Assembly: GCA_031261285.1 (NCBI GenBank)
Contig: JAISKM010000116.1
Coordinates: 1 to 41,634, forward strand
Length of the DNA stretch: 41,634 bases
Direction of reading: 5' to 3'
Source: Candidatus Symbiothrix sp.
GTDB taxonomy: Bacteria; Bacteroidota; Bacteroidia; Bacteroidales; Azobacteroidaceae
Shown: one piece after another, positions 15,768 through 24,245 of the stretch
Numbering within the stretch: position 1 is the first letter of the stretch
Layout: each line of letters opens with the position of its first letter
Program-made: the position numbers and the translations under genes
Notes under the pieces: generated by a model
Told to the model about the DNA's origin: nothing
Seen by the model: only the letters and a program-made list of their open reading frames with translations
The model's database searches: none

Positions 15768-18764
15768 CTAACATACATTTCCGTCGTGATAGCCTGACGT
15801 GGCCGGTGCAGGCGTTGGTTCGGCGGGTTGGCAGCAGGTGACCAAATTTCTGTCGCCGAACGCATTGTCTACGCGCGCTACATTGACCCAGAATTTGTTT
15901 TCTTTGATCCATTCTGCCGGGAAAGCGGCTTTTTCGCGCGAATACGGGTGATTCCATTCCTCGCCGCACACTTCATATTGTGGATGTGGGGCGTTGTGAA
16001 GCAGATTATTTTCTTTGTCGGCTTTGCCTGTTGCCACTTCTTCGATTTCGGCGCGAATGCCCGTCATCGCCGTGATGAAGCGGTCGAGTTCGGCGAGGCT
16101 TTCGCTTTCCGTCGGCTCAATCATCAACGTTCCGTGAACCGGGAATGACAAGGTCGGCGCATGAAAACCGTAGTCAATCAATCGTTTAGCCACATCATTT
16201 TCGTCGATTCCCGAATAGGATTTTAAGTGGCGGCAATCCAAAATCAGTTCGTGACCGACACGGTGTTGATTCCCTGTATAAACAATGCCGTAATGTTTTT
16301 CTAATTGTGACGACAAGTAATTGGCGTTCAAAATCGCAATCTTAGTAGCCAAAGCCAAGCCGGCACCACCCATCATGCGGATGTAGCCGTAAGTGATTGG
16401 CAAGATTCCGGCACTGCCAAACGGCGCTGCCGCCACGCGCCCCCCCATCCCCCTCAGGGGGGCTGCTTGGGGGGCTGAGCTTGGCAAGAACGGTTTCAAG
16501 TGCGGGGCACAACAAATCGGACCTACGCCCGGACCGCCGCCACCGTGAGGAATCGCAAATGTCTTATGCAAATTCAGGTGACACACGTCTGCGCCGATGT
16601 TGCCCGGATTGGTCAGCCCAACCTGTGCATTCATATTCGCGCCGTCCATGTAGACTTGTCCGCCGTTTTTGTGGATGATGTCGCACATTTCCACAATGCC
16701 TGTTTCAAAAATGCCGTGCGTGGACGGATAGGTGATCATAAACGCCGCGAGGTTGTCTTTGTTGGCTTCTGCTTTCGCTTTCAAATCGGCAATGTCGGTG
16801 TTGCCGTTTTCATCGAATTTGATTGTAACGGTCTGAAAACCAGCCTGAATCGCGCTCGCCGGATTGGTGCCGTGAGCTGAAGCCGGAATCAACACAATAT
16901 TGCGATGCCCCTGCCCGATGGATTTTTGATATTCGCGAATCGTCATCAAACCGCTGTATTCACCTGCTGCACCCGAATTGGGTTGAAAACTCACGCCCGG
17001 CAATCCGGTGATGATGCCCAGATATTCCGCCAGATTTTCAATCACCTCCTTGTAGCCTTCGACCTGGTCTTCCGGTGCGTAGGGATGAATATTCGCGAAA
17101 TGTGGGTCGTTGAGCGGCAACATTTCCGACGCGGCATTCAGTTTCATCGTGCATGAACCCAACGAAATCATCGAATGGGTCAACGAAATGTCGCGCACTT
17201 CCAATTTTTTGATGTAACGCATCATTTCCGTTTCGGTGTGATATGAATTGAATACAGGGTGCGTTAAATACGACGATTTACGAACAAATATATCCGGTAG
17301 GGGCAGGGCTTGCCCCTGCCCTTGTTGGGCGATCGCGTTATGGGCGACAACGTCATGGGCGACAACGTCATGGGCGACCGCAAGGGTCGCCCCTACGGAT
17401 TCTGAAAAAATGTATAATAAAACGCCTAAATCGGTTTCGTCGGTGGTTTCGTCGATGCTGATGCCGATTTCTCCGGTTTCGAAATATCGGAAATTGACTT
17501 TACATTCTAATGCCGTTTCAATCAACGTTTTACGCGAGGCGTTTGGTGCTAATTGAATTTTTAAGGTGTCAAAGAAATTCTTGTTTTCTTGCACATAACC
17601 TAATTTTGTTAATTCCTGCACTAAAAATCCGGCGTAGCTATGCACGCGTTCGGCGATGCTTTTCAAGCCTTCGGGGCCGTGATAAACGGCATAAAAACCC
17701 GACATCGTGGCTAACAGAGCCTGTGCGGTACAGATATTGCTGGTTGCTTTTTCGCGTTTGATGTGTTGTTCGCGCGTTTGCAACGCCAATCGCAACGCAT
17801 TTTTGCCGTAAGCATCTTTGGAAACGCCGATGATGCGTCCCGGAATCGTCCGTTTGTAGTCCTCTTTCGTAGCAAAATAGCCGGCTGACGGTCCTCCGTA
17901 GTACATTGGGATGCCAAACCGTTGGGCACTGCCAAACACGACATCTGCGCCCCACTCGCCCGGAGGTGTGAGCAGACACAAACTCAACAAATCGGCAGCC
18001 ACAGCCACCTTGATGCCTTGTGCGTTGGCTTTTGTCACAAAATCACGGTAATCCTCAATGCTTCCGTCGGCGTTCGGATATTGCACGATCGCACCGAAAA
18101 CACCAGATGACCCGTCGTTTGACGAGCCGTCATTGCGGACTTGATCCGCAATCCCCTGAAAGAATGTTTTATAATCGCCCACCACAAGTTTAATCCCTTG
18201 CGGAGCCGTACGCGTATTGAGTACGCCCAGCGTAGATGCGAACACTTTTTCGTCCACAAACAAGACGTTGGCATTTGCCTGCACCTGTTCACGTGTGCGC
18301 GTTTGAAAAAACATATTGGCAGCTTCGGCAGCAGCGGTTGCCTCGTCGAGCAGCGAACAGTTGGCGAGCGGCAAGCCTGTCAAATCGGTAATCACCGTTT
18401 GGAAATTCAGCAATGCCTCGAGGCGGCCTTGCGAAATTTCGGCTTGATACGGCGTGTAGGAGGTGTACCAACACGGATTTTCAAACACATTGCGCAAAAT
18501 CACAGCAGGCGCGACGGTGTCGTACCAACCTTGACCTATATAAGAGGTAAAAATCTCATTTTTCGACGCCACTTCCGCGATATGTTCCGCATATTCACGT
18601 TCGGTCATCGCTTCCGGTAATTCCAACTCGGTTTTCAGGCGAATATTCGCGGGGATTGTTTCGTCAATCAGCTGTTCAAGGTTCGACACGCCGATTGTTT
18701 TTACCATTGTTTTAATCTCAGTTTCATTCACGCCTACATGGCGATTTACAAATAAGTCGTTCAT
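15768..18764 (-). CDS. gcvP: Glycine dehydrogenase (decarboxylating), P protein
   Basis: A single-chain P protein of 998 residues. It decarboxylates glycine with PLP and passes the aminomethyl group to the H protein. The PLP-lysine region NLHKTFAIPHGGGGPG is intact, as are PSTHGIFE and YIRMMGG. The usual length is about 950-960; the excess matches three repeat-derived inserts. These are GIADQVRNDGSSNDGSS before VFGAIVQYPN, the linker SVGATLAVAHDVVAHDVVAH with QGQGQALPLPD between the two halves, and APQAAPLRGMGGRV before AAAPFGSA. Its ATG overlaps the stop of the MBL-fold gene by 4 nt (TCAT on the plus strand). Other glycine-cleavage genes are not in the window. Confidence 0.96.
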   Translation of the reverse strand: MNDLFVNRHVGVNETEIKTMVKTIGVSNLEQLIDETIPANIRLKTELELPEAMTEREYAEHIAEVASKNEIFTSYIGQGWYDTVAPAVILRNVFENPCWYTSYTPYQAEISQGRLEALLNFQTVITDLTGLPLANCSLLDEATAAAEAANMFFQTRTREQVQANANVLFVDEKVFASTLGVLNTRTAPQGIKLVVGDYKTFFQGIADQVRNDGSSNDGSSGVFGAIVQYPNADGSIEDYRDFVTKANAQGIKVAVAADLLSLCLLTPPGEWGADVVFGSAQRFGIPMYYGGPSAGYFATKEDYKRTIPGRIIGVSKDAYGKNALRLALQTREQHIKREKATSNICTAQALLATMSGFYAVYHGPEGLKSIAERVHSYAGFLVQELTKLGYVQENKNFFDTLKIQLAPNASRKTLIETALECKVNFRYFETGEIGISIDETTDETDLGVLLYIFSESVGATLAVAHDVVAHDVVAHNAIAQQGQGQALPLPDIFVRKSSYLTHPVFNSYHTETEMMRYIKKLEVRDISLTHSMISLGSCTMKLNAASEMLPLNDPHFANIHPYAPEDQVEGYKEVIENLAEYLGIITGLPGVSFQPNSGAAGEYSGLMTIREYQKSIGQGHRNIVLIPASAHGTNPASAIQAGFQTVTIKFDENGNTDIADLKAKAEANKDNLAAFMITYPSTHGIFETGIVEMCDIIHKNGGQVYMDGANMNAQVGLTNPGNIGADVCHLNLHKTFAIPHGGGGPGVGPICCAPHLKPFLPSSAPQAAPLRGMGGRVAAAPFGSAGILPITYGYIRMMGGAGLALATKIAILNANYLSSQLEKHYGIVYTGNQHRVGHELILDCRHLKSYSGIDENDVAKRLIDYGFHAPTLSFPVHGTLMIEPTESESLAELDRFITAMTGIRAEIEEVATGKADKENNLLHNAPHPQYEVCGEEWNHPYSREKAAFPAEWIKENKFWVNVARVDNAFGDRNLVTCCQPAEPTPAPATSGYHDGNVC
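16439..16480. repeat. In-frame repeat H2 (in gcvP)
   Basis: CCCCCCA (16441-16447) pairs with TGGGGGG (16468-16474), with an inner C-run/G-run pair. It encodes APQAAPLRGMGG where P proteins normally have a short variable loop before the AAPFGSA motif. Confidence 0.8.
17296..17400. repeat. In-frame compound repeat A3 with 15-bp tandem units (in gcvP)
   Basis: GGGCAGGG (17301-17308) pairs with CCCTGCCC (17314-17321). Two exact copies of ATGGGCGACAACGTC (17340-17369) then lead into the family A core GGGCGACC/GGTCGCCC and CCTACGGAT. It fills the linker between the two halves of GcvP and reads SVGATLAVAHDVVAHDVVAH. Confidence 0.85.
18120..18160. repeat. In-frame family D palindrome D6 (in gcvP)
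   Basis: ATTGCGGA (18132-18139) pairs with TCCGCAAT (18145-18152), loop CTTGA, with flanking AATCCCC. It reads GIADQVRND within GcvP. Confidence 0.85.
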
Positions 18765-19396
18765 AAGTATTTATTGTATTTTTTTTCTTTAGCTATTGTT
18801 GAGTGAAGGGCATGACCCGGATAAACGATTGTTTCGCCGGGCAGTGTTAGTAATTTGGTGCGAATGCTGTTTAATAAAACTTGTTCATTGCCTCCCCAGA
18901 GGTCTGTGCGCCCTATATCGAAACGGAAAAGCGTGTCGCCCGTGAAGACGCAGCCTGCCTCTTTGCAATAAAAAGACAGTCCGGCAGGCGAATGTCCGGG
19001 GGTTTCCAGCACTTGCAATTTAGTGTTTCCAAAGGCAACGACATCGCCCTCTTTGAGGAAATGGCCGGCGTGAATGCCTTCTTCAAACTCGGAAACTTCG
19101 CCAAAAGAGATGACTTGCTCACGCTGTCCGGGCATCGTTTCTTCGACCTCGTGATACTGCGGTTTCAGACCGTAGGTGTCCCACAAAAAGCGATTGCCCA
19201 GCGTATGGTCAAAATGCAAATGCGTGTTGAGTACCTGCTTGATTTGCAGTCCGTTGGCATCAATAAACTCCTTCAATTCTTTATGTTCATTCGGCTGAAA
19301 AGCCCCACAGTCAATGATTGCTGCCTCTTTTGTTTCGTCCCAAAGCACATAAGTATTGACATGTATGTCGTTAAATTCAAATATTTTGAGTTGCAT
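18761..19396 (-). CDS. MBL-fold (glyoxalase II-like) metallohydrolase
   Basis: A 211-residue metallo-beta-lactamase-fold protein. Metal ligands are visible in THLHFDHTLGN (HxHxDH), GHSPAGLSFYC, FTGDTLFRFDIGRTDL and YPGHALHSTIA. The pattern fits the glyoxalase II subgroup (thioester or related hydrolysis); the substrate cannot be read from sequence. It is first in a two-gene operon with gcvP (4-nt overlap) and is read from a TACCTTTG promoter. Confidence 0.85.
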   Translation of the reverse strand: MQLKIFEFNDIHVNTYVLWDETKEAAIIDCGAFQPNEHKELKEFIDANGLQIKQVLNTHLHFDHTLGNRFLWDTYGLKPQYHEVEETMPGQREQVISFGEVSEFEEGIHAGHFLKEGDVVAFGNTKLQVLETPGHSPAGLSFYCKEAGCVFTGDTLFRFDIGRTDLWGGNEQVLLNSIRTKLLTLPGETIVYPGHALHSTIAKEKKYNKYL

Positions 19397-19412
19397 CGTG
19401 TAAAATTTGCAA

Positions 19413-19470
19413 CAAAGGTAAAAAAAAATTATGAATAATGAATGATGAATGATAAATTTTCGTACCTTTG
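19413..19470. promoter_or_regulatory. Divergent promoter pair with heptamer array C3
   Basis: On the minus strand TACCTTTG at 19420-19413 serves the MBL/gcvP pair; on the plus strand TACCTTTG at 19463-19470 serves the small protein/CoA-transferase. Between them lies a degenerate heptamer array (19426-19453). Neither has a clear -33 TTTG. Confidence 0.6.
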
Positions 19471-19504
19471 TGAAAATTTTTTAAAAACAGAAAATAGTCA
19501 TTTT

Positions 19505-19615
19505 ATGGAAAACACATCAGAAAACAACATTGTTATTAACGGTGAAGAACTATCTCCGGACGACATCCGTCAACGGATTATTTTTTCGGAAATCATCAAT
19601 AAAAAAGCATATTAA
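19505..19615 (+). CDS. 36-residue acidic small protein
   Basis: The frame ATG...TAA encodes 36 residues (begins MENTSENNIVINGEEL, continues SPDDIRQRIIFSEIINKKAY). A good promoter box lies 35 nt upstream and the stop is 6 nt before the CoA-transferase ATG. I recall similar short proteins with IxGEELSPxxxRxRIxxSEIL in Bacteroidota, but cannot name a family. It contains no repeat element. It could be a small partner of the next gene's product or a translated leader. Confidence 0.65.
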   Translation: MENTSENNIVINGEELSPDDIRQRIIFSEIINKKAY

Positions 19616-19621
19616 AACAAC

Positions 19622-21109
19622 ATGAACTACAAAAAACTATCTGCGGAAGAAGCCGCAAGCCTGATCAATAACGATGACATCATCAGTTTGAGCGGATTCA
19701 CCGCTACCGGTTGCCCGAAAGCCGTGCCAACCGCCCTTGCCAAACGTGCCGAAGCAGAGCACGCCGCCGGACGTCCGTTCAAAGTCGGAATTTACACCGG
19801 CGCATCCACCGGCGAATCTGCCGACGGCTGCCTCTCACGGGCACATGCTATCAAATTTCGCACGCCGTATCAGTCCAACAAAGACTCGCGGACGGCACTC
19901 AACAACCACGAAATGGAGTATTTCGACTTGCACTTGTCGGAATTGGCGCAATACTTGCGCTACGGATTTATTCAAAAACCCAAATGGGCGATTTTGGAAG
20001 TCTGCGACATTTCCGACGACGGCAAAGCGGTGCTGACCTCTGCGGTAGGTATCGGACCAACCGCCTCGCACTTAGCCGACAAAATCATCCTCGAACTGAA
20101 TAGCTACCACCCCAAAGAATTGCTGGGGATGCACGACATTTACGAGCCGCTCGACCCGCCTTACCGTCGCGAAATCCCGATTTACAAGGCGAGCGACCGC
20201 GCAGGATTGCCTTACGTGCAGCTTGACCCGAAAAAAATTGTCGGCATTGTCGAAACCAATTTGCCAAACGAAATCGGCGCATTCACGCCAATGGACGATG
20301 TGACGGCAAAAATCGGTCAAAACGTGGCGGATTTCTTATATGCAGAGATGCAAGCCGGACGTATTCCGAAGGAGTTTTTACCCGTTCAATCGGGCGTGGG
20401 CAATGTGGCGAACGCTGTTTTGGGAGCCATGGGGTCGAATCCACACATTCCGGCATTCAATATTTATACGGAAGTGATTCAGGATTCGGTGGTAGGATTG
20501 ATTCGCAGTGGACGCGTGAAATTGGCGAGCGGCAGCTCGTTGTCGCTTACGACAGAGGTTTTGAACGAGGTGTACGCCGATTTGACGTTCTTTAAGGATA
20601 AATTTTTGTTGCGTCCGTCGGAGATTTCCAACAACCCGGAAGTGGCGCGTCGCATCGGCATCATTGCCATCAACACGGCTCTGGAAGCGGATATTTTTGG
20701 TCATGTCAACTCGTCGCACGTTTTGGGCACGAAGATGATGAACGGTATTGGCGGTTCGGGCGATTTCTGTCGCAATGCCTACCTGTCTATTTTCACAACA
20801 CCTTCGACGGCCAAAGGCGGTCAAATCTCGGCAATTGTGCCGATGGTGTCGCACGTCGATCACAGCGAACATTCCGTCAAAATTTTGGTCACGGAGCACG
20901 GTGTAGCCGATTTGCGCGGACTTTCGCCTCGTCAACGGGCAGAAAGCATCATCACCAATTGTGTGGATCCGAGCTATCAACAGTTGTTGCGCGACTACTT
21001 GAAACTCAGTCAAACCGGTCACACGCCGGCCACAGTGGAGGCGGCGCTATCGTTTCACGTGGCATTTGCCAAAACAGGCGACATGCGGCAGGCAAAATTT
21101 GAGGCATAA
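19622..21109 (+). CDS. Acetyl-CoA hydrolase/transferase (succinate:acetate CoA-transferase type)
   Basis: A 495-residue class I-type CoA-transferase of the acetyl-CoA hydrolase/transferase family. It probably moves CoA between succinyl- or propionyl-CoA and acetate. The catalytic glutamate lies in FNIYTEVIQDSVVG, preceded by the glycine-rich GVGNVANAVLGAM; GIGGSGDFCRNAY and LVTEHGVADLRGLSPRQRA are further family motifs. Full length. With meaB elsewhere in the window it fits succinate/propionate fermentation. The exact acyl partners are not decidable from sequence. Confidence 0.9.
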   Translation: MNYKKLSAEEAASLINNDDIISLSGFTATGCPKAVPTALAKRAEAEHAAGRPFKVGIYTGASTGESADGCLSRAHAIKFRTPYQSNKDSRTALNNHEMEYFDLHLSELAQYLRYGFIQKPKWAILEVCDISDDGKAVLTSAVGIGPTASHLADKIILELNSYHPKELLGMHDIYEPLDPPYRREIPIYKASDRAGLPYVQLDPKKIVGIVETNLPNEIGAFTPMDDVTAKIGQNVADFLYAEMQAGRIPKEFLPVQSGVGNVANAVLGAMGSNPHIPAFNIYTEVIQDSVVGLIRSGRVKLASGSSLSLTTEVLNEVYADLTFFKDKFLLRPSEISNNPEVARRIGIIAINTALEADIFGHVNSSHVLGTKMMNGIGGSGDFCRNAYLSIFTTPSTAKGGQISAIVPMVSHVDHSEHSVKILVTEHGVADLRGLSPRQRAESIITNCVDPSYQQLLRDYLKLSQTGHTPATVEAALSFHVAFAKTGDMRQAKFEA

Positions 21110-21123
21110 AAAAATAAAACGTG

Positions 21124-21975
21124 ATGTTTAGCATTTGCATACCTATATATAATCAAGAATTGAGCCAGTTGGTGTATGAACTACATCGACAGGCTGTGGC
21201 TACGGGTTTGGCGTTTGAAATTCTACTGATAGACGATGCATCCAAACAGGAGTATCGTGCTGAAAACCGGTTGATTGACCTGCCTCACGTGCGTTACATT
21301 CAGTTAGAAAAAAATATTGGACGTGCAAAAATTCGCAATCTGTTGGTGGAAGAATCGAAATATCAATATTTGATTTTTATGGATGGCGATATGGGCGTTG
21401 AATCCGGTGATTACATTCGCAATTATGTGACTTATATGAACGATGGCATCGTGTGCGTGGGTGGTCGCACGTACGAACTACAACGACCGGTGCCACAAAA
21501 AATTTTGCATTGGAAATACGGCAGAACGCGTGAAACCAACTCTAATATTTTCATGACATGCAATTTTATGATTGACAAAACGCATTTTGATCAGATACAA
21601 TTTACAATGGCATTGGATGGATACGGACACGAGGACACGCTGTTTGGCATCCAATTGAAAGAGGCCGGCATTATCATTCAACACATTACTAACCCGTTGA
21701 TACACTTGGATGTGAAAGATGCAGAGTTGTTTTTGAATCATACCGAAAATGCCTTGCGCAATTTAGCAAAAATCAATCGCTTATTGCAAGATCAAGACGG
21801 CAACTATTCTCAACTGCTACAAACGAAAAACAAATTAGATAAAACAGGTATTACCGTTTTGGCACGCACTCTTTTTCCTCTTGTAAAGCCCCTGCTCCGT
21901 CGTCATTTATTGAGCAAACACCCTTCTCTACTCGCTTTGGATGTGTACAAATTTGGATTTTTTGTAAATTTATGA
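21124..21975 (+). CDS. Family 2 glycosyltransferase
   Basis: 283 residues with the GT2 (GT-A fold) layout: FSICIPIYNQ at the start, EILLIDDAS, NIGRAKIRN, FMDGDMGVE (DxD-type metal site) and DGYGHEDTLFGIQL. It probably transfers a sugar to a cell-surface glycan; donor and acceptor are unknown. No membrane segment is evident. The ATG at 21124 is preferred over the GTG just before it. It lies 14 nt after the CoA-transferase and may share its transcript. Confidence 0.85.
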   Translation: MFSICIPIYNQELSQLVYELHRQAVATGLAFEILLIDDASKQEYRAENRLIDLPHVRYIQLEKNIGRAKIRNLLVEESKYQYLIFMDGDMGVESGDYIRNYVTYMNDGIVCVGGRTYELQRPVPQKILHWKYGRTRETNSNIFMTCNFMIDKTHFDQIQFTMALDGYGHEDTLFGIQLKEAGIIIQHITNPLIHLDVKDAELFLNHTENALRNLAKINRLLQDQDGNYSQLLQTKNKLDKTGITVLARTLFPLVKPLLRRHLLSKHPSLLALDVYKFGFFVNL

Positions 21976-22006
21976 TTTCATAATAATTTTTTAAGAAAAA
22001 TAGTTG

Positions 22007-22014
22007 TAACTTTG
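22007..22014 (+). promoter_or_regulatory. Promoter -7 box of the PPIase-like operon
   Basis: TAACTTTG matches TAnnTTTG. The leader to the ATG at 22094 would be about 73 nt. There is no clear -33 element. Confidence 0.5.
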
Positions 22015-22093
22015 TCCCGGTTTTTTGGTCTACATTACAATAAAAAACGATTTCAAACGTTTAAATGTTGAATACTAAAAAATTAAAAATACA

Positions 22094-22945
22094 ATGAAAC
22101 AATTTTTGTCTTGTGTCTTTTGTTTGTTGTCTTTTGCGACTTTGCAGGCGCAGACGACGGATGCCGTGCTCATGACTGTGAACGGGAAAGACGTCAAAAA
22201 ATCAGAATTTGAGTATAGTTACACTAAAAATAATGGCGCTGAGGCCATTGACAAACGTTCTGAAGCTGAATATCGCACACTGTTTCAAGATTTGAAACTG
22301 AAAGTGGCGGAAGCAGAAACGCAAGGTTTGGATACCACAGCCGCTTTTCGAAAAGAATGGCACGACTACCGCTCACAATTGATAAAATCCTACAATGTGG
22401 AGCAGGAAGGTGATTCAATTGTCAAGGTGCACATACGTTATGGTGTGAATGCGCCCTTAGCGCGAAAAATGGAATTTGGAAAAGAGGTGCCCGGCACAGA
22501 TACATTGTTTCTCGTTGAAAAACAGGCGTTTTTCGTGAACGATTTCAAAGATTATTTGCAACAACAACAGATAGACACTGCTGTGAAGGGGTTGCCGATG
22601 ATTGACGCACTGAACGACTATTTGTATCAAAATGTAGTGGTTCAATTGACGCCTCAATTCCCGGAATTGCCCTATTTGCTGCAAGAGTACCGCGACGGCA
22701 GTTTGTCGTTTGAAATCACTCAACAGGAAGTGTGGGAAAAAGCCGCTTTGGACACAGACGGATTGACGAAATTTTTCAACAAAAACAAGTCCAAATACAG
22801 CGTAAACGGCAAAAAGCCAAAAACTTACACTGAAGTGCGCGGACAAGTCATCACCGATTATCAGGACTTTTTGGAAAAAGAGTGGCTGCAACAACTCCGA
22901 AAAAAATATACAGTGACCAGTTATCAGTTACCAGTTACCAATTAA
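22094..22945 (+). CDS. Shortened PpiC/SurA-like periplasmic protein
   Basis: 283 residues with a signal peptide (LLSFATLQAQ). The N-terminal half matches the SurA-N-like part of Bacteroidota PPIases (VNGKDVKKSEFEYSYTKNN; LKLKVAEAETQGLDTTAAFRKEW). The C-terminal half matches their tail (YRDGSLSFEITQQEVWEKA; VRGQVITDYQDFLEKEWLQQLRKKY). The parvulin domain normally between them, with the GGELG-type loop, is not present, so catalysis is unlikely. The last residues (TVTSYQLPVTN) are a family B repeat. First gene of the chaperone cluster. Confidence 0.75.
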   Translation: MKQFLSCVFCLLSFATLQAQTTDAVLMTVNGKDVKKSEFEYSYTKNNGAEAIDKRSEAEYRTLFQDLKLKVAEAETQGLDTTAAFRKEWHDYRSQLIKSYNVEQEGDSIVKVHIRYGVNAPLARKMEFGKEVPGTDTLFLVEKQAFFVNDFKDYLQQQQIDTAVKGLPMIDALNDYLYQNVVVQLTPQFPELPYLLQEYRDGSLSFEITQQEVWEKAALDTDGLTKFFNKNKSKYSVNGKKPKTYTEVRGQVITDYQDFLEKEWLQQLRKKYTVTSYQLPVTN

Positions 22946-23010
22946 AAATGCAAAAATACACACATACTTTTATTTTTTGGTTACTGGTAACCGGCAACTG
23001 TTTGCTGGTA
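22911..23010. repeat. Facing family B repeats B2 and B3 around the start of the second PPIase-like gene
   Basis: B2 (22911-22941, with CAGTTACCAGTTACCA) ends the first gene. B3 (22978-23010, TTGGTTACTGGTAACCGGCAA) lies in the signal peptide of the second. They are nearly complementary (about 15 of 17 bases), so an RNA hairpin would present the ATG at 22948 in its loop. Confidence 0.7.
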
Positions 23011-23529
23011 TTTGTTGGTTGTCAGCCAAAAGCAGCGAAGAGCGGCGATGTGCTGGTGCAAGTGGGTGATAAAGTACTAACTAAAGAGGAATTACAAGAA
23101 AATATCCGGACGGCATCCACACCGGAGGACAGCATGCTTTTTGCAGAAAACTACATTCAATTATGGGTCAATAATCAGTTGTTGTATGATGTAGCACGCA
23201 AAAATACGACGAAAGACGATGAGACGGAAATCAGTCAGTTGGTAGACAATTACAAAAAATCGCTAACGATTTACCGCTACCAGGAACAGTTAGTGAACGA
23301 AAAATTGGCGAAAGAAATTAGCGATGAAGCATTAGAGCAGTTTTATGCAGAGCATAAAGACCTGTTCAAAGATGTACTCCCCGACGATTCAGCATCGTTT
23401 GATTATCTCAAACCCACTGTGCGAGAGATGGTTATCAATCGCCAAAAAATGGAATTTTTAAAAAAAGTAGAAGACGACTTATATAATAAAGCCCTCAAAA
23501 ATGGGACGGTGGTCTTTTATAACAATTAA
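22948..23529 (+). CDS. Shortened PPIase-like lipoprotein
   Basis: 193 residues starting MQKYTHTF. The signal LLVTGNCLLVFVGC ends in a lipobox cysteine, and its core is a family B repeat. The rest matches the second PPIase-like protein of Bacteroidota chaperone clusters: VGDKVLTKEELQENI, YIQLWVNNQLLYDVA, LTIYRYQEQLVNEKLAKEIS, and the tail VREMVINRQKMEFLKKVEDDLYNKA. From memory such proteins have about 280 residues; here about 90 central residues are missing between YAEHKDLFK and SFDYLKPTV. It begins 2 nt after the upstream stop. Confidence 0.7.
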   Translation: MQKYTHTFIFWLLVTGNCLLVFVGCQPKAAKSGDVLVQVGDKVLTKEELQENIRTASTPEDSMLFAENYIQLWVNNQLLYDVARKNTTKDDETEISQLVDNYKKSLTIYRYQEQLVNEKLAKEISDEALEQFYAEHKDLFKDVLPDDSASFDYLKPTVREMVINRQKMEFLKKVEDDLYNKALKNGTVVFYNN

Positions 23530-23532
23530 AAA

Positions 23533-23592
23533 AACGCTTATCCGCAATATTACCCAAGACGTTGCCGTTGGGTAATATTACAGATAAGCGTT
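23533..23592. terminator. Bidirectional terminator between convergent genes
   Basis: AACGCTTATC (23533-23542) pairs with GATAAGCGTT (23583-23592), and inside AATATTACCCAA pairs with TTGGGTAATATT. It separates the PPIase-like operon from the convergent beta-barrel operon. Confidence 0.9.
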
Positions 23593-23648
23593 ATAAGCAA
23601 TCATTAAGAAAGTAATGTTCCAACTTCTCTAATATCATATTTGCAAAC

Positions 23649-24233
23649 CTAAAATTGATAACCTATGCTCAATCTAAACATTTGATGAGAAGTACTGATG
23701 CCTTTTTCTGCGTTTGCTATTCCGGCGAGATAAGAGGCACTAACAGAATAAATACCCTTCTGAATACCAAGTCCAAAATTGATGCCTAAATCAAACCGAT
23801 TGTAGGCGTCAAAAGGGGATCCTTGTATTGTTTCTCCATCTGTATAAACATATTTTTTCTCTCCAAACAACCCATAGCGAGCATATAATCCGGCATCTGT
23901 CACTAATTTCATATTTTCTCCAATCTTTGGACGAAACGAAAAGTTGAAAGGTGCTTCTACCCCATAGATTGCCACATGACTTCCTGGTTTAAAAAAACCG
24001 GGTATTCCTTCAATATTTGTACCATAGGACGTGAATAAAAGTCCGGGTTGAAAATACCACTTAGATGACAATGGCTTGTCATACGTAACACCAATATACC
24101 CCCCAAGTCGATAAGAAACATTAGGATGCTTTGCAATATCTGAATAATTCAAACCTCCTTTAATGCCCCATTGAGCAAAAGCAGGTATTGAAAAACCGAT
24201 AAAAAATAAAATTGACACTAATTTAATCTTCAT
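23649..24233 (-). CDS. PorT-type outer-membrane beta-barrel protein
   Basis: 194 residues with a signal peptide (FFIGFSIPAFAQ) and a small-barrel sequence: WGIKGGLNYSDI, KWYFQPGLLFTSYG, alternating hydrophobic strands, terminal LSIGYQF. This fits the outer-membrane beta-barrel family common in Bacteroidota. Function is unknown. It is the last gene of a three-gene AT-rich operon (12 nt after the second) with a lipoprotein first. A role as anchor or partner of that lipoprotein is inference. Confidence 0.75.
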   Translation of the reverse strand: MKIKLVSILFFIGFSIPAFAQWGIKGGLNYSDIAKHPNVSYRLGGYIGVTYDKPLSSKWYFQPGLLFTSYGTNIEGIPGFFKPGSHVAIYGVEAPFNFSFRPKIGENMKLVTDAGLYARYGLFGEKKYVYTDGETIQGSPFDAYNRFDLGINFGLGIQKGIYSVSASYLAGIANAEKGISTSHQMFRLSIGYQF

Positions 24234-24245
24234 TTTAATAATTTT

